From Mycobacterium kyogaense (GTDB lineage Bacteria > Actinomycetota > Actinomycetes > Mycobacteriales > Mycobacteriaceae), in NCBI RefSeq assembly GCF_003254575.1, contig NZ_QJUA01000002.1:124001-188000 (forward strand): 64,000 bases of DNA. The letters run 5' to 3'. Position 1 is the first letter of the stretch. Each line of letters starts with the position of its first letter. The position numbers and the translations under genes were made by a program. Of this stretch, positions 39,470 to 49,799 are shown piece after piece. The notes below the pieces were generated by a model that saw only the letters and a program-made list of their open reading frames with translations, did no database searches and was not told the DNA's origin.

Positions 39470-40396
39470 GTGGCGCGCACCGACAACGACACCTGGGACC
39501 TGGCATCCAGCGTGGGAGCCACCGCGACGATGGTCGCCGCCGCACGAGCTGTGGGTAGCCGGGCCGACGAGGCCGTCATCAACGATCCGTTCGCCGAGCC
39601 CCTGGTTCGCGCCGTGGGTGTCGACTTCTTCACCAAGCTCGCCACCGGCGAGCTGACCGCCGAGGACCTCGACGTGAACTCCGACGGCCAGAACCCCGTC
39701 GGCGTCACCAACTTCGCCGACATGATGGCCGCCCGCACCAAGTTCTTCGACGAGTTCTTCGCCGACGCCGCGGCAGCCGGTGTCCGCCAGGCCGTCATCC
39801 TGGCCTCCGGCCTGGACGCGCGTGGTTACCGCCTGACCTGGCCCGCCGACATGGTGCTCTACGAGATCGACCAGCCCGACGTGATCGCGTTCAAACGGCA
39901 GACGCTGGCCGGTCTCGGGGCCGAACCCCGCACCGACCTCAGAACGGTGGCGATCGATCTGCGCGAGGACTGGGCGCGGGCTCTGGCCGAGGCCGGCTTC
40001 GACGCGAACCGGCCGACAGCGTGGATCGCCGAGGGCCTGATGGGTTATCTGCCGCCCGAGGCGCAGGACCGACTGCTGGACCAGATCGGCGAGTTGAGTG
40101 CGCCGGGCAGCCGGCTGGCTGTCGAGGCGGTGCCCTCACAGCAGGAGGCCGATCAGCAGGAGGCGCGTGAGCGCATGCAGGCCTCCACGGAGCAGTGGCG
40201 CGAGCACGGCTTCGACCTGGAATTCTCCGAGTTGGTGTTCTTCGGGGAGCGGGCCGACGTGGTCGAGTATCTGAGCGGCCACGGCTGGACCGCGCACGGC
40301 ACGCCGGCCAATGATCTGCTGCGCCGGTACGGGTTGACGCCCATCGACGCGGAGCAGGGCTTCGCCGACGTCTCCTACGTGAGCGCATCGAAGTAG
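39470..40396 (+). CDS. SAM-dependent methyltransferase, LCM/TIGR00027 family (copy 1)
   Basis: 308 aa, GTG start after GGGAGGAG. Family signatures are [19 protein letters not shown] near the N-terminus, [20 protein letters not shown] (SAM loop), [16 protein letters not shown] and [20 protein letters not shown]. These mycobacterial proteins resemble leucine carboxyl methyltransferases; substrates are not known. First of four tandem paralogues. Confidence 0.92.
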   Translation: MARTDNDTWDLASSVGATATMVAAARAVGSRADEAVINDPFAEPLVRAVGVDFFTKLATGELTAEDLDVNSDGQNPVGVTNFADMMAARTKFFDEFFADAAAAGVRQAVILASGLDARGYRLTWPADMVLYEIDQPDVIAFKRQTLAGLGAEPRTDLRTVAIDLREDWARALAEAGFDANRPTAWIAEGLMGYLPPEAQDRLLDQIGELSAPGSRLAVEAVPSQQEADQQEARERMQASTEQWREHGFDLEFSELVFFGERADVVEYLSGHGWTAHGTPANDLLRRYGLTPIDAEQGFADVSYVSASK

Positions 40397-40405
40397 GACC
40401 CCGTC

Positions 40406-41329
40406 ATGGCCAGCGGCGCGAGGACAGACAACGATCAGTGGGATCTGGCGTCGAGTGTCGGCGCCACCGCGACGATGGTCGCGGCCGCCCGGGCGGTGGC
40501 CAGCCGCGAACCGGATCCGCTGATCGACGACCCGTTCGCCGCGCCGCTGGTGCGTGCGGTGGGCATCGACTTCTTCACCAAACTGGTCGACGGTGAGTTG
40601 ACGCTCACCGAGACCGACGAGTCCGGAGCTGCCCAAGTCATGACGGACGTCATGGCAGTGCGGACTCGGTTCTTCGACGACTTCTTCGCCGACGCGGCTG
40701 CAGCCGGCATCCGGCAGGCGGTGATCCTGGCCTCGGGCCTGGATTCGCGGGCCTACCGGTTGGACTGGCCCGCGGGCACCGTGGTGTTCGAGATCGACCA
40801 GCCGCAGGTTCTCGAGTTCAAGGACGCCACATTGGCTGCGATCGGGGCGCGCCCGTCCGCCGACCGCCGCGCGGTGGCCGTCGACCTGCGCGACGACTGG
40901 CCCGCGGCGCTGCGCGAGCACGGCTTCGACCCTTCGGCACCGACGGCGTGGACCGCGGAAGGTCTGCTCGTCTACCTTCCGCCCGAGGCACAGGACCGGC
41001 TGTTCGACGCGATCACCGACCTGTCGGCGCCTGGTAGCCGACTGGCCACCGAATACCACCCCGACGCCGGCGCCTCCCTCGGGCGACGGTCCCGCGCGAT
41101 GCGTGAGCTCTGGAAGAAGCACGACAAGGACGGCAGCATCCCCGACCTCGGCGAGCTGTTCTATCCCGGGGAACGCACTCCCCCGGCCGATCACCTGACA
41201 GGACTCGGGTGGACGGTCAGCACCCGCCCGCGGCCCGAGGTCTTCGCCGCCTATGGGCGCACATTCGGTAGCGGAGAGGCGTTCGAGACGCTGAAGAACT
41301 CACTGGCGCTGACGGCGGTGAAATCGTGA
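40406..41329 (+). CDS. SAM-dependent methyltransferase, LCM/TIGR00027 family (copy 2)
   Basis: 307 aa, paralogue of the preceding gene ([60 protein letters not shown]). 9 bp after copy 1 and overlapping copy 3 by 4 bp, so translation is coupled. The middle segment that follows the first Asp-Pro-Phe-Ala block is the most divergent part among the copies and probably sets substrate choice. Confidence 0.92.
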   Translation: MASGARTDNDQWDLASSVGATATMVAAARAVASREPDPLIDDPFAAPLVRAVGIDFFTKLVDGELTLTETDESGAAQVMTDVMAVRTRFFDDFFADAAAAGIRQAVILASGLDSRAYRLDWPAGTVVFEIDQPQVLEFKDATLAAIGARPSADRRAVAVDLRDDWPAALREHGFDPSAPTAWTAEGLLVYLPPEAQDRLFDAITDLSAPGSRLATEYHPDAGASLGRRSRAMRELWKKHDKDGSIPDLGELFYPGERTPPADHLTGLGWTVSTRPRPEVFAAYGRTFGSGEAFETLKNSLALTAVKS

Positions 41330-42210
41330 GCCGCACCGATGGAGACTCCTGGGACCTCGCGACCAGCGTCGGCGCGACCGCGACGTCGGTGGCCGCCTCG
41401 CGTGCCGCCGCCTCACGCGGACCCGATCCGTTGATCGACGATCCGTACGCGCAACTGCTCGTCGACGCCGTCGGCATGCCCGAATTCACCGCGTTGGCCC
41501 GCGGTGATGCCGAAGCACTCGACGGTGCCCGCGAGTACATCGCCGTGCGGACCCGGTTCTTCGACTCCGCGCTGACCGATGCCGCTTCCGCGGGGGTGCG
41601 TCAGATCGTGATCCTGGCCTCCGGCCTGGACACCCGGGCTTACCGGCTGAGCTGGCCGGCCGGCACGACGGTCTTCGAGCTCGACCAGCCCCGCGTCGTC
41701 GAGTTCAAGACCCGAGTGCTCTCCGACGCCGGGGTGACGCCGTCGGCGCACCGGGTGGCCATCGGCGTCGACCTGCGCGACGACTGGCCACAGGCATTGC
41801 GGGACAACGGTTTCGATTTTGGTCAGCCCAGCGCGTGGATCGCCGAAGGTCTGCTGATCTACCTTCCGCCCGACGCCCAGGACCGGCTGCTCGACCACAT
41901 CGGTGAGCTGTCGGCGCCGGGCAGCGTACTGGCCACCGAGCACATGGACACCGGCGCGATGACCGCGGACTGGGCCAAGGAGTTCAGTGAGCGCAGCCGC
42001 CGCCGTGGCAGCACGATCGATCTGTCCGCACTGTTCTACGCCGGCGAGCGCACCCCGGCCGGCGACCACCTGGCCCGGGCCGGCTGGCAGATCGCCGTGC
42101 TGTCGAACGCCGACGCGTACGCCGCCCAGGGCTTCACCCCGCCCACCGACAATCTGCTCAGCATGCTCGGCGATTCCGGATATCTGACGGCCCGACGACA
42201 GGAGTGGTGA
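41326..42210 (+). CDS. SAM-dependent methyltransferase, LCM/TIGR00027 family (copy 3)
   Basis: 294 aa, GTG start overlapping copy 2. It is the shortest copy: the region after [20 protein letters not shown] is abbreviated. SAM loop [20 protein letters not shown] and [16 protein letters not shown] are intact. Its stop overlaps the ATG of copy 4 by one base. Confidence 0.92.
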   Translation: MSRTDGDSWDLATSVGATATSVAASRAAASRGPDPLIDDPYAQLLVDAVGMPEFTALARGDAEALDGAREYIAVRTRFFDSALTDAASAGVRQIVILASGLDTRAYRLSWPAGTTVFELDQPRVVEFKTRVLSDAGVTPSAHRVAIGVDLRDDWPQALRDNGFDFGQPSAWIAEGLLIYLPPDAQDRLLDHIGELSAPGSVLATEHMDTGAMTADWAKEFSERSRRRGSTIDLSALFYAGERTPAGDHLARAGWQIAVLSNADAYAAQGFTPPTDNLLSMLGDSGYLTARRQEW

Positions 42211-43151
42211 TGGGCAGGCACGACCAGGATTCGTGGGACCTCGCCTCCAGTGTCGGGACGACGGCGACGCTGGTCGCCGCCGGCCGGGCGATGGCCACGG
42301 CCGCGCCCGACGCCCTCATCGACGACCCGTTCGCCGCTCCCCTGGTCCGTGCCGTCGGCATCGACTTCTTCACCGCGATGGTCGACGGCCGGTTGGATGT
42401 GGCCGCGATGAGCGCGCTGGACCCGGCGCGGGCCGAGGCGATGATCAACGGGATGGCGGTCCGCACCCGGTTCTTCGACGACTGCGTGCTGGCCGCGACG
42501 GCCGCCGGCATCCGGCAGGTGGTGATCCTGGCCGCCGGCCTCGACGCGCGCGCCTACCGGCTGGCGTGGCCCGAGGACACGGTCGTGTTCGAACTCGACC
42601 AACCCGAGGTGATCGCGTTCAAGTCCTCGACGCTGGCCGCGCTGGGCGCCGAACCGACGGCCGACCGGCGTGCCATCGCCGTCGACCTGCGCGATGACTG
42701 GCCGAAGGTGCTGCGCGACAACGGCTTCGACGCAGGCGCCCGCACCGCCTGGCTGGCGGAGGGTCTGCTGATCTATCTGCCACCGGACGCGCAGGACCAG
42801 CTGTTCGACCGCATCACCGGCCTGTCGGCGCCGGGCAGCACGATCACCACCGAATACGTGCCCGGCATCGTCGACCTCGACGAGGAGCGGGCACGCGCGG
42901 CCTCGGCGCCGCTGCGCGAGCACGGCCTCGACATCGACATGCCCTCGCTGGTCTACACCGGGCCGCGCACCCCGGTCCCTGACTACCTGCGGTCGGCAGG
43001 CTGGCAGGTCACCGCCGCACCACGTGACGAGCTGTTCACGCGGTACGGCAGGCCGCTGCCAGAAGACGGTGACGCAGGCGATCCGCTCGGCGAGATCGTC
43101 TACATCAGCGCCGAGCTCAGTAGCGAGACGCCCCCAGCCACAGCACGTTGA
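42210..43151 (+). CDS. SAM-dependent methyltransferase, LCM/TIGR00027 family (copy 4)
   Basis: 313 aa from the ATG at 42210 with GGAG five bases upstream; GTG at 42204 is in frame too. SAM loop VVILAAGLDARAYRLAWPED and [20 protein letters not shown]. Its last 35 bp overlap the convergent sppA gene. It ends the plus-strand methyltransferase run. Confidence 0.91.
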   Translation: MGRHDQDSWDLASSVGTTATLVAAGRAMATAAPDALIDDPFAAPLVRAVGIDFFTAMVDGRLDVAAMSALDPARAEAMINGMAVRTRFFDDCVLAATAAGIRQVVILAAGLDARAYRLAWPEDTVVFELDQPEVIAFKSSTLAALGAEPTADRRAIAVDLRDDWPKVLRDNGFDAGARTAWLAEGLLIYLPPDAQDQLFDRITGLSAPGSTITTEYVPGIVDLDEERARAASAPLREHGLDIDMPSLVYTGPRTPVPDYLRSAGWQVTAAPRDELFTRYGRPLPEDGDAGDPLGEIVYISAELSSETPPATAR

Positions 43152-44886
43152 CCCCGGTCAGCGATCGCTGAGACTGCTCGACCACGTCGGTCAGCGAGCG
43201 CACCGCCACCGCACTGAACAGCTCCGACAGCGACGCCGCCGCGGGCTGTGATGACGCCTTGGGCCGCAACATGTCTCGCAGGGACGACCCGGGCAGCTGC
43301 GTGATGGCGACCTTGGTGTCCTCGGCGATACCGGCCAGGGCCTTGGCCCGGGTGATCGCCGTGCGCAGGCCGCCGAGCTCGTCGACGAGGCCGCGCTCGA
43401 GCGCGTCGGCGCCCGTCCACACCCGGCCGCGGGCCACCGCGTCCACCGCCTCGGGGGTCATGCCGCGCCCCTCGGCCACCCGATGCACGAAGTCGGTGTA
43501 GAACAGGTCGGCCTCGGCTTCCACGTGGGCCTGCTGCTCGTCGGTGAACGGCGCATTGCTCGACCATGCGTCGGCGTTGGCGTTGGTGCGGACGGTGCCG
43601 GATCCGACGCCGAGCCGGTCCTTGAGCTCGCGGGCCACCAGCTTGCCGGTCACGACCCCGATCGAGCCGGTGATCGTGGCGGCGTTCGCGACGATCGCGT
43701 CGGCGGCCATCGACACGTAGTAGCCGCCCGAGGCGGCCACCGCACCCATCGACGCGACCACCGGCTTGCCCTGTTCCCGCAGCCGCACCACCTCACGCCA
43801 GATGGTCTCCGACCCGGTGACCGAGCCGCCGGGACTGTCGACGCGCAGCACGACGGCAGCCACATCGTCGTCGGCGCCGGCCTGCCGCAGCGCCGCGGCG
43901 ATGGTGTCTCCGCCGGCGCTCGCAGCGCCCAGCGGCGAGACGGGACGCCCCTTCCCGCTGACGATCGGACCGGCCAGCGTCACCACCGCGATCCCCCGCC
44001 GGCTGCGACCCGGCAGCGGCGGCGTCGGCATCGACGGGCGAATGGTGCGGGCGTAGCGGGACAGGAACAACCGCGGTGCGGCCTCGCTGTCGTCGGCCGG
44101 CGCACCGGCCAGATCCGCGATCCGCGTGTAGGCCTCGTCGCGGAACCCGATGCGGTCCACCAGCTTCGCCGTCACCGCGTCGTCCCGCAGCAGCGGCGCC
44201 CGGTCCGCGAGACCGTCGAGCGCGTCGGGGTCGATGCCCCGCGACGCCGCGACCGCCTCCCACACCTGCGCGCGCAGGCTGTTGACCAGCGCCGTGTCCG
44301 CCTCACGATGGGCCTCGGTGTAGCCGTCCTGGGTGAAAAGGTTTGCCGCGGACTTGTATTCACCGCGGGCGGTGAACTGCGCCTCGACGCCGAGCTTGTC
44401 GAGCGCATCCCGGAGGAACAGCGCGCTGGTCGCGAATCCGACCAACCCGACGGTGCCTGAGGGCTGCATCCACACCTCGCCGAACGCCGACGCCAGGTAG
44501 TACGACAGCGTGCCGGGATAGGTTTCCGCCCACGCCACTGACGGCTTGCGCTCGGTGAACGCCGCGATCGCCGCGCGCAGCTCCTGCACGGGTCCCGGTG
44601 GGGCAGCGTCGATCTGGACGCGCGCGATCAGGCCGGCAACGCGCGGGTCTTCGGCGGCACGGTGGATCGCGGCGACGGTCTCGCGCAGCAGCAGCGGGCG
44701 GCTCGACCCGAGGATTCCCGTCACCACCGCGACGGGATCGAACCCGGCGGTCTCCGGGGGCGCCTGCTGCAGATCGATCTCCAGGATGACGCCGTCGGGC
44801 ACCCCTTGATGACGGGCGGTGTCGACCTTACGAACCAGTTCGCGGACGTCGTCCAAGCCGGGGACGCCGGAGAGCACAGAAACCAT
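43117..44886 (-). CDS. sppA: signal peptide peptidase SppA (protease IV type)
   Basis: 589 aa, two tandem S49 domains as in E. coli SppA. The general-base Lys is in ARGEYKSAANLFTQDG of the N-terminal repeat; the nucleophile Ser is in MGAVAASGGYYVSMAADAIV of the C-terminal repeat, followed by NAATITGSIGVVTGKLV. It cleaves leftover signal peptides in the membrane. ATG at 44886. The 3' end overlaps methyltransferase copy 4 by 35 bp on the other strand. Confidence 0.93.
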   Translation of the reverse strand: MVSVLSGVPGLDDVRELVRKVDTARHQGVPDGVILEIDLQQAPPETAGFDPVAVVTGILGSSRPLLLRETVAAIHRAAEDPRVAGLIARVQIDAAPPGPVQELRAAIAAFTERKPSVAWAETYPGTLSYYLASAFGEVWMQPSGTVGLVGFATSALFLRDALDKLGVEAQFTARGEYKSAANLFTQDGYTEAHREADTALVNSLRAQVWEAVAASRGIDPDALDGLADRAPLLRDDAVTAKLVDRIGFRDEAYTRIADLAGAPADDSEAAPRLFLSRYARTIRPSMPTPPLPGRSRRGIAVVTLAGPIVSGKGRPVSPLGAASAGGDTIAAALRQAGADDDVAAVVLRVDSPGGSVTGSETIWREVVRLREQGKPVVASMGAVAASGGYYVSMAADAIVANAATITGSIGVVTGKLVARELKDRLGVGSGTVRTNANADAWSSNAPFTDEQQAHVEAEADLFYTDFVHRVAEGRGMTPEAVDAVARGRVWTGADALERGLVDELGGLRTAITRAKALAGIAEDTKVAITQLPGSSLRDMLRPKASSQPAAASLSELFSAVAVRSLTDVVEQSQRSLTGVNVLWLGASRY

Positions 44887-44918
44887 GGCTCCGAGCGTAC
44901 CGACGCCCGGACCGACGC

Positions 44919-45260
44919 TCAGCGCCCGACGAAGCGGGCCTGCTGCGGGCAGTACGCCTGCACCGACAGTTTCAGCAGGCTGCCTGCTTGCGCGCGATCG
45001 AGACCGCGGCTGGACAGTTGGGTGACCACCCCGCGAACCGCGGGCACCGGGTTGACGCTGTTGGCGGCCAGGCTGGAGGTCAGCAGCTCGCACACCTGCT
45101 TGCCGACGGCAGGCAGATCTGTGTTCGGCGCGAAGGGGATGCCCAGCTTGGTCACCGCGGCGGTGAATGCCTCATCGGTGGTCTGGGCGTGCGCGGGCGC
45201 CGCCATGCCGAGGGCGATCCCGCCGGCGATGATCGCCGCGACTGCGCGCCGGTGCTTCAT
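44919..45260 (-). CDS. secreted DUF732 protein
   Basis: 113 aa. Signal peptide MKHRRAVAAIIAGGIALGMA with cleavage after AHA. The mature part matches DUF732: DEAFTAAVTKLGIPFAPNTD, a conserved Cys in VGKQVCELL and a second in VQAYCPQQ near the end, likely a disulfide. Function is unknown; the family is widespread in mycobacteria and exported. AAGGAGCAG precedes the ATG. Confidence 0.88.
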   Translation of the reverse strand: MKHRRAVAAIIAGGIALGMAAPAHAQTTDEAFTAAVTKLGIPFAPNTDLPAVGKQVCELLTSSLAANSVNPVPAVRGVVTQLSSRGLDRAQAGSLLKLSVQAYCPQQARFVGR

Positions 45261-45336
45261 TGTCGAACTGCTCCTTCTTGTGGCCCCGTCGGTGGTTCTT
45301 CGTCTGTCGCCGCCCCGACGTTACCGTCCACACACC

Positions 45337-45360
45337 AAAAACCCCCGCCGGAGCGGGGGT
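45337..45360 (-). terminator. intrinsic terminator after rplO
   Basis: On the minus strand an 8-bp GC stem ACCCCCGC / GCGGGGGT with a 4-nt loop TCCG, followed by TTTT. It lies ~20 nt past the rplO stop and ends the spc operon transcript. Confidence 0.88.
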
Positions 45361-45378
45361 CAGTGGCTGTGTATCGCC

Positions 45379-45822
45379 TTACAGTTCGGTGGCGCTGCCG
45401 CCGGCGGCGGTGATCGCCTCGCGGGCACTACCGCTGAACTTGTGCGCGGTGACGTCGACCTTGGCCGACAGCTTGCCGTCGCCGAGAACCTTCACCAGAA
45501 CGTTCTTGCGGACCAGGCCCTTGGCCACCAGCTCGTCGACACCGATGGTGCCGCCCTCGGTGAACGCCTTGGCGATGTCGCCGACATTGACGACGCCGTA
45601 CTCGGTGCGGAACCGGTTACGGAAGCCCTTGAGCTTCGGCAGGCGCATGTGGATCGGCATCTGGCCGCCCTCGAAGCCCACCGGGACGTTCTTGCGGGCG
45701 CCGGTGCCCTTGGTGCCGCGGCCCGCCGTCTTGCCCTTCGAGCCTTCACCGCGACCCACGCGGGTCTTCGGCGTCTTCTCCCCGGGAGCCGGCCGCAGGT
45801 CGTGCAGCTTGATCGGAGCCAT
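45379..45822 (-). CDS. rplO: 50S ribosomal protein L15
   Basis: 147 aa: [20 protein letters not shown], then [19 protein letters not shown] and the C-terminal [16 protein letters not shown]. It stabilises 23S rRNA in the central region. Last ribosomal gene of the spc unit here; a strong terminator follows. 3 bp after rpmD. Confidence 0.98.
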   Translation of the reverse strand: MAPIKLHDLRPAPGEKTPKTRVGRGEGSKGKTAGRGTKGTGARKNVPVGFEGGQMPIHMRLPKLKGFRNRFRTEYGVVNVGDIAKAFTEGGTIGVDELVAKGLVRKNVLVKVLGDGKLSAKVDVTAHKFSGSAREAITAAGGSATEL

Positions 45823-45825
45823 GGG

Positions 45826-46005
45826 TTAAACCTCCTCCACCGTGACGAGGTGGTGCACGGTCTTGATCAGTCCGCGTGTCTGCGCGTTGTCCTCGCGCAC
45901 CACGGACTGGCGGATCTTGCGCAACCCGAGGGTGCGCAGGGTTTCCCGCTGCTTCCAGCGCGAACCGATGGTGCTGCGCACCTGGGTGATCTTGAGTTCT
46001 GCCAT
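45826..46005 (-). CDS. rpmD: 50S ribosomal protein L30
   Basis: 59 aa: [20 protein letters not shown], then [20 protein letters not shown] and the C-terminal [12 protein letters not shown] at 46005, 4 bp after the rpsE stop. Standard position between rpsE and rplO. Confidence 0.97.
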   Translation of the reverse strand: MAELKITQVRSTIGSRWKQRETLRTLGLRKIRQSVVREDNAQTRGLIKTVHHLVTVEEV

Positions 46006-46009
46006 GTTC

Positions 46010-46675
46010 TTAAGCCGTTCCCTCACGGGCGGCGCCTGCAGCTGCAGCCTCGGCCTCACGACGAGCCCGGAGCATGCCGGCGGGCGCCACATCTTCGATC
46101 GGCAGGCCGCGGCGAGCCGCGACCTCTTCGGGGCGCTGCAACAGCTTCAGCGCGGCGACGGTCGCGTGCACCACGTTGATCGCATTGTCGCTGCCCAGCG
46201 ACTTGGCCAGCACGTCGTGCACGCCGGCGCATTCCAGCACCGCGCGGCACGCGCCACCGGCGATGACGCCGGTACCGGGGCTGGCCGGACGCAGCATCAC
46301 GACACCGGCCGCAGCCTCACCCTGCACGGGATGGGTCACGGTGCCGCCGATCAGCGGGACGCGGAAGAAGTTCTTGCGCGCTTCCTCGACACCCTTGGCG
46401 ATCGCGGCAGGAACCTCTTTGGCCTTGCCGTAGCCGACACCCACCATGCCCTTGCCGTCGCCGACGATCACCAGCGCGGTGAAGCTGAACCGGCGACCAC
46501 CCTTGACGACCTTCGAGACGCGGTTGATCGCGACGACGCGCTCCAGGTACTGGCTCTTCTCACGGTCGTCACGTCCGCCCCGGCCACCGCGATCATCGCG
46601 GCGGCCCCGGCCACCGTCACGGCCACCGCCGCGATTGTCCTGCGCCGAACCGGCGCCAGCCTGCTCGGCCATCAT
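46010..46675 (-). CDS. rpsE: 30S ribosomal protein S5
   Basis: 221 aa. Core with [40 protein letters not shown] and the double-stranded RNA-binding fold. The first ~45 residues are Gly/Arg/Asp-rich repeats ([15 protein letters not shown]), an actinobacterial extension. Start 46675 or the adjacent ATG at 46672. Confidence 0.97.
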   Translation of the reverse strand: MMAEQAGAGSAQDNRGGGRDGGRGRRDDRGGRGGRDDREKSQYLERVVAINRVSKVVKGGRRFSFTALVIVGDGKGMVGVGYGKAKEVPAAIAKGVEEARKNFFRVPLIGGTVTHPVQGEAAAGVVMLRPASPGTGVIAGGACRAVLECAGVHDVLAKSLGSDNAINVVHATVAALKLLQRPEEVAARRGLPIEDVAPAGMLRARREAEAAAAGAAREGTA

Positions 46676-46697
46676 GCAGTCCTCTCGTTGTACGTCA

Positions 46698-47111
46698 TCA
46701 GAACTTCAACCCGCCTTCGCGCGCCGCGTCGGCCAGTGCCGCGATCCGTCCGCCATAGGTGTTGCCACCGCGGTCGAACACGACCTGATCGATGCCGGCG
46801 GCCTTGGCGCGCTCGGCGATCAGCTGGCCCACCCGCGTGCTGGCGGCCTTCTTGTCACCCTCGAGGGCACGCACGTCGGCCTCGATGGAGGAGGCCGCCG
46901 CCAACGTGACGCCCTGGGCGTCGTCGACCAGCTGCACATGGATGTGCCGCGACGAGCGGTTGACCACCAGACGCGGCCGCTCAGCGGTGCCGGCGACCTT
47001 CTTGCGCAGCCGCGCATGCCGGCGCGTCCGCGCCGTCCGGCGGATCTGAGACACGTTCTTGCCGACCGGGGTGTGCCCGGTCGCTGCTGGGGTTTTGGTG
47101 TTGGTAGCCAT
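46698..47111 (-). CDS. rplR: 50S ribosomal protein L18
   Basis: 137 aa, 5S rRNA-binding protein. [40 protein letters not shown] and the C-terminal [20 protein letters not shown]. Three bp separate it from rplF. Confidence 0.97.
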   Translation of the reverse strand: MATNTKTPAATGHTPVGKNVSQIRRTARTRRHARLRKKVAGTAERPRLVVNRSSRHIHVQLVDDAQGVTLAAASSIEADVRALEGDKKAASTRVGQLIAERAKAAGIDQVVFDRGGNTYGGRIAALADAAREGGLKF

Positions 47112-47114
47112 CTA

Positions 47115-47654
47115 CTACTTACCTGTCTTTCCGACCTTGCGGCGGATCTGCTCACCTTCGTAGCGGATGCCCTTGCCCTTGTAGGGATCGCTCTTACGGA
47201 GGCGACGGATGTTCGCCGCGATCTGGCCGACGGCCTGCTTGTCGATACCGGAGATCGAGAACTTCGTCGGCGTCTCGACCGCGAAGGTCACGCCCTCGGG
47301 CGCGTTGATCAGCACCGGGTGGCTGTAGCCCAGGGCGAACTCGAGGTCGCTGCCCTTGGCCACCACGCGGTAACCGACGCCGAAGATCTCCATCTTGGTG
47401 GTGTAGCCCTGCGTCACGCCGGTCACCAGGTTGGCGATCAGCGTGCGGGACAGTCCGTGCAGCGAGCGGTTGCGCCGCTCGTCGTTGGGCCGGGTCACCA
47501 CGATGGCGCCGTCGTCGCCGCGGGACACCTCGATCGGCTCGGCCACGTCCAGGGTCAGCGTGCCCTTGGGGCCCTTGACCTCGACGTTGCGTCCGTTGAT
47601 GGTGACGTCGACACCGGCGGGAACCGGGACCGGCTGCTTTCCAATGCGAGACAT
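47115..47654 (-). CDS. rplF: 50S ribosomal protein L6
   Basis: 179 aa, duplicated alpha/beta domain near the sarcin-ricin loop. [20 protein letters not shown], then [20 protein letters not shown] and the C-terminal [20 protein letters not shown]. 15 bp after rpsH. Confidence 0.98.
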   Translation of the reverse strand: MSRIGKQPVPVPAGVDVTINGRNVEVKGPKGTLTLDVAEPIEVSRGDDGAIVVTRPNDERRNRSLHGLSRTLIANLVTGVTQGYTTKMEIFGVGYRVVAKGSDLEFALGYSHPVLINAPEGVTFAVETPTKFSISGIDKQAVGQIAANIRRLRKSDPYKGKGIRYEGEQIRRKVGKTGK

Positions 47655-47669
47655 GTGACTAGTCCTCCC

Positions 47670-48068
47670 TCACCACACGTAGGCGAGGACTTCGCCGCCG
47701 ACGCCCTCACGGGAGGCCTGGCGATCGGTCCTCAGACCGGACGACGTGGAAATGATGGCCACACCGAGCCCGCCGAGCACGCGCGGCAGGTTGGTGGACT
47801 TGGCGTACACGCGCAGACCGGGCTTGCTCACCCGGCGCAGGCCGGCGATGCTGCGTTCCCGGCTGGGCCCGTACTTGAGCTGCACGACGAGGGACTTGCC
47901 CACGCGGGCGTCCTCGGTGCGGTAGTCGCTGATGTACCCCTCGGACTTCAGGATCTCGGCGATGTTGGCCTTGATCTTGCTGTGCGGCAGGGTCACTTCA
48001 TCGTGGTACGCCGAGTTGGCGTTGCGCAGACGTGTCAGGAAGTCTGCGATCGGATCCGTCATGGTCAT
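47670..48068 (-). CDS. rpsH: 30S ribosomal protein S8
   Basis: 132 aa: [40 protein letters not shown] and C-terminal [14 protein letters not shown] [17 protein letters not shown]. In E. coli S8 is the spc-operon autoregulator. A 108-bp non-coding gap with no clear element separates it from rpsN. Confidence 0.98.
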   Translation of the reverse strand: MTMTDPIADFLTRLRNANSAYHDEVTLPHSKIKANIAEILKSEGYISDYRTEDARVGKSLVVQLKYGPSRERSIAGLRRVSKPGLRVYAKSTNLPRVLGGLGVAIISTSSGLRTDRQASREGVGGEVLAYVW

Positions 48069-48176
48069 GACAGCCGGTTCACCTTTCTCGCGGCGGTTCC
48101 CAGGTATTCGGGCCTACCGCAACATGTTTCGTGGGTTCTGATGACGAGGCTCTTCGCGCAAGCGCTCATCGCGGGC

Positions 48177-48362
48177 TTACCAGCTGGACTTCTGGACGCC
48201 GGGCAGTTCGCCGGCGTGCGCCATCTCGCGAAGGCAGATGCGGCACAGGCCGAACTTGCGGAACACCGCGTGCGGGCGACCGCAGCGGTTGCAGCGCGTG
48301 TAGCCCCGCACCTTGAACTTGGGCTTCTTGTTGGCCTTGTTGACCAGAGCCTTCTTTGCCAT
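48177..48362 (-). CDS. rpsZ: 30S ribosomal protein S14, zinc type
   Basis: 61 aa ([20 protein letters not shown]). The zinc ribbon CNRCG...CRIC is complete, so this is the C-plus, short S14 (type Z). Mycobacteria usually encode a second C-minus S14 elsewhere for zinc starvation. 3 bp after rplE. Confidence 0.97.
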   Translation of the reverse strand: MAKKALVNKANKKPKFKVRGYTRCNRCGRPHAVFRKFGLCRICLREMAHAGELPGVQKSSW

Positions 48363-48365
48363 TGC

Positions 48366-48932
48366 TCAGTTCTCCTTGAACGGGAAGCCCAGCGCCCGCA
48401 GCAGCGCCCGACCTTCGTCGTCGTTGGTCGCCGTGGTGACGACGGTGATGTCCATGCCGCGCGGCCGGTCGATGCTGTCCACGTCGATCTCGTGGAACAC
48501 CGACTGCTCGGTCAGTCCGAAGGTGTAGTTACCGGTGCCGTCGAACTGCTTGCCGTTGAGGCCGCGGAAGTCGCGGATACGGGGCAGGGAGATGGAGATC
48601 AGCCGGTCGAGGAACTCCCACATGCGGTCGCCGCGCAGCGTGACGCGGGCGCCGATGGGCATGCCCTCGCGCAGCTTGAACTGGGCGATGGACTTGCGGG
48701 CGCGACGGATCTCGGGCTTCTGGCCGGTGATCAGCGCCAGGTCGTTGACCGCGCCGTTGATCAGCTTCGCGTCACGGGCGGCGTCACCGACACCCATGTT
48801 GACGACGACCTTGACCACGCCCGGGATCTGCATGACGTTGGCGTAGCCGAATTCCTTCTGCAGCGCGTCGCGGATCTCTTCGCGGTAGCGCTGCTTCAGG
48901 CGGGGCAGGGCTTTGGTCTCAACAGTGGTCAT
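48366..48932 (-). CDS. rplE: 50S ribosomal protein L5
   Basis: 188 aa, 5S rRNA- and P-site tRNA-contacting protein. [60 protein letters not shown] and the C-terminal [20 protein letters not shown]. One bp after rplX stop. Confidence 0.98.
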   Translation of the reverse strand: MTTVETKALPRLKQRYREEIRDALQKEFGYANVMQIPGVVKVVVNMGVGDAARDAKLINGAVNDLALITGQKPEIRRARKSIAQFKLREGMPIGARVTLRGDRMWEFLDRLISISLPRIRDFRGLNGKQFDGTGNYTFGLTEQSVFHEIDVDSIDRPRGMDITVVTTATNDDEGRALLRALGFPFKEN

Positions 48933-48933
48933 G

Positions 48934-49251
48934 TCAGATGTCCTTGCCGTTGGTCTTGGCGATGCGGACCTTCTTGCCGGTCTCGTCGTCGATGCGGTAG
49001 CCGACGCGGGTCGGCTTGCCGTCGGAATCGAGCAGCATCACGTTGGACACCGCGATCGCGGCTTCCTGGGTGACGATGCCGCCCGACGAGGCGCCCCGCT
49101 CGTTGGCGGACTGCGCGGTGTGCTTCTTGATCCGGTTCACGCCCTCGACCAGGATCTTGTCGCGCTCGGGGTAGGCAACAAGGACCTTGCCCTTGGCGCC
49201 CTTGTCCTTGCCCGAGATGACGAGAACGGTGTCGCCCTTACGAACCTTCAT
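48934..49251 (-). CDS. rplX: 50S ribosomal protein L24
   Basis: 105 aa. I use the ATG at 49251, which has GGAGG seven bases upstream and gives the usual length; a GTG one codon earlier is also in frame. KOW motif [20 protein letters not shown], then [20 protein letters not shown]. The start overlaps the rplN stop. Confidence 0.97.
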   Translation of the reverse strand: MKVRKGDTVLVISGKDKGAKGKVLVAYPERDKILVEGVNRIKKHTAQSANERGASSGGIVTQEAAIAVSNVMLLDSDGKPTRVGYRIDDETGKKVRIAKTNGKDI

Positions 49252-49619
49252 CACAACACCTCCGGGGCGAGCGAAACGATCTTCATGAACTTCTTCTCGC
49301 GCAGCTCGCGACCCACGGGGCCGAAGATGCGGGTGCCGCGCGGGTCGTTGTCGGCCTTGATGATGACGGCGGCGTTCTCGTCGAACTTGATGTAGCTGCC
49401 GTCGGCGCGGCGGCGTTCCTTGACGGTGCGCACGACGACGGCCTTGACGACGTCGCCACGCTTGACGTTGCCGCCGGGGATGGCGTCTTTGACGGTGGCC
49501 ACGATGACATCACCGATGCCGGCGTAGCGCCGCGACGAGCCACCGAGAACGCGGATGCACAAGATCTCCTTGGCGCCCGTGTTGTCGGCGACCTTCAGCC
49601 GCGATTCCTGCTGAATCAC
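49251..49619 (-). CDS. rplN: 50S ribosomal protein L14
   Basis: 122 aa: [20 protein letters not shown], then [20 protein letters not shown] and C-terminal [20 protein letters not shown]. First gene of the downstream (spc) block; it is separated from rpsQ by a sulfatase locus and has its own candidate promoter at 49763-49791. Confidence 0.98.
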   Translation of the reverse strand: MIQQESRLKVADNTGAKEILCIRVLGGSSRRYAGIGDVIVATVKDAIPGGNVKRGDVVKAVVVRTVKERRRADGSYIKFDENAAVIIKADNDPRGTRIFGPVGRELREKKFMKIVSLAPEVL

Positions 49620-49762
49620 TCGATCTCCTCGACCTGGGTTTTCGTATGCACGCAGGATTACCGACCCTGACGTGCGCGGTCTGTGTCACCTAAAGAGCAC
49701 GCAGGGTTTTCTCCGCCAGAATGAACGAGAGATAACCGAGGTCTGCCCTAGGCAACCCCTAC

Positions 49763-49791
49763 ATACTAGGTGAGCTCGGCGAATGCACCAA
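49763..49791 (-). promoter_or_regulatory. candidate promoter of the rplN-rplO (spc) block
   Basis: Minus strand TTGGTG (49786-49791), 17-bp spacer, TAGTAT (49763-49768), about 145 bp upstream of rplN. The -35 context GATTTGGTGC and the identical TAGTAT -10 link it with the infA promoter. It provides independent expression after the inserted sulfatase genes. Confidence 0.55.
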
Positions 49792-49799
49792 ATCGCTGG

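Noticed and set aside
46446..49073. Long plus-strand open frame (875 codons) across rpsE to rplE
   Set aside because: Antisense shadow of six ribosomal protein genes, with no recognisable domain.
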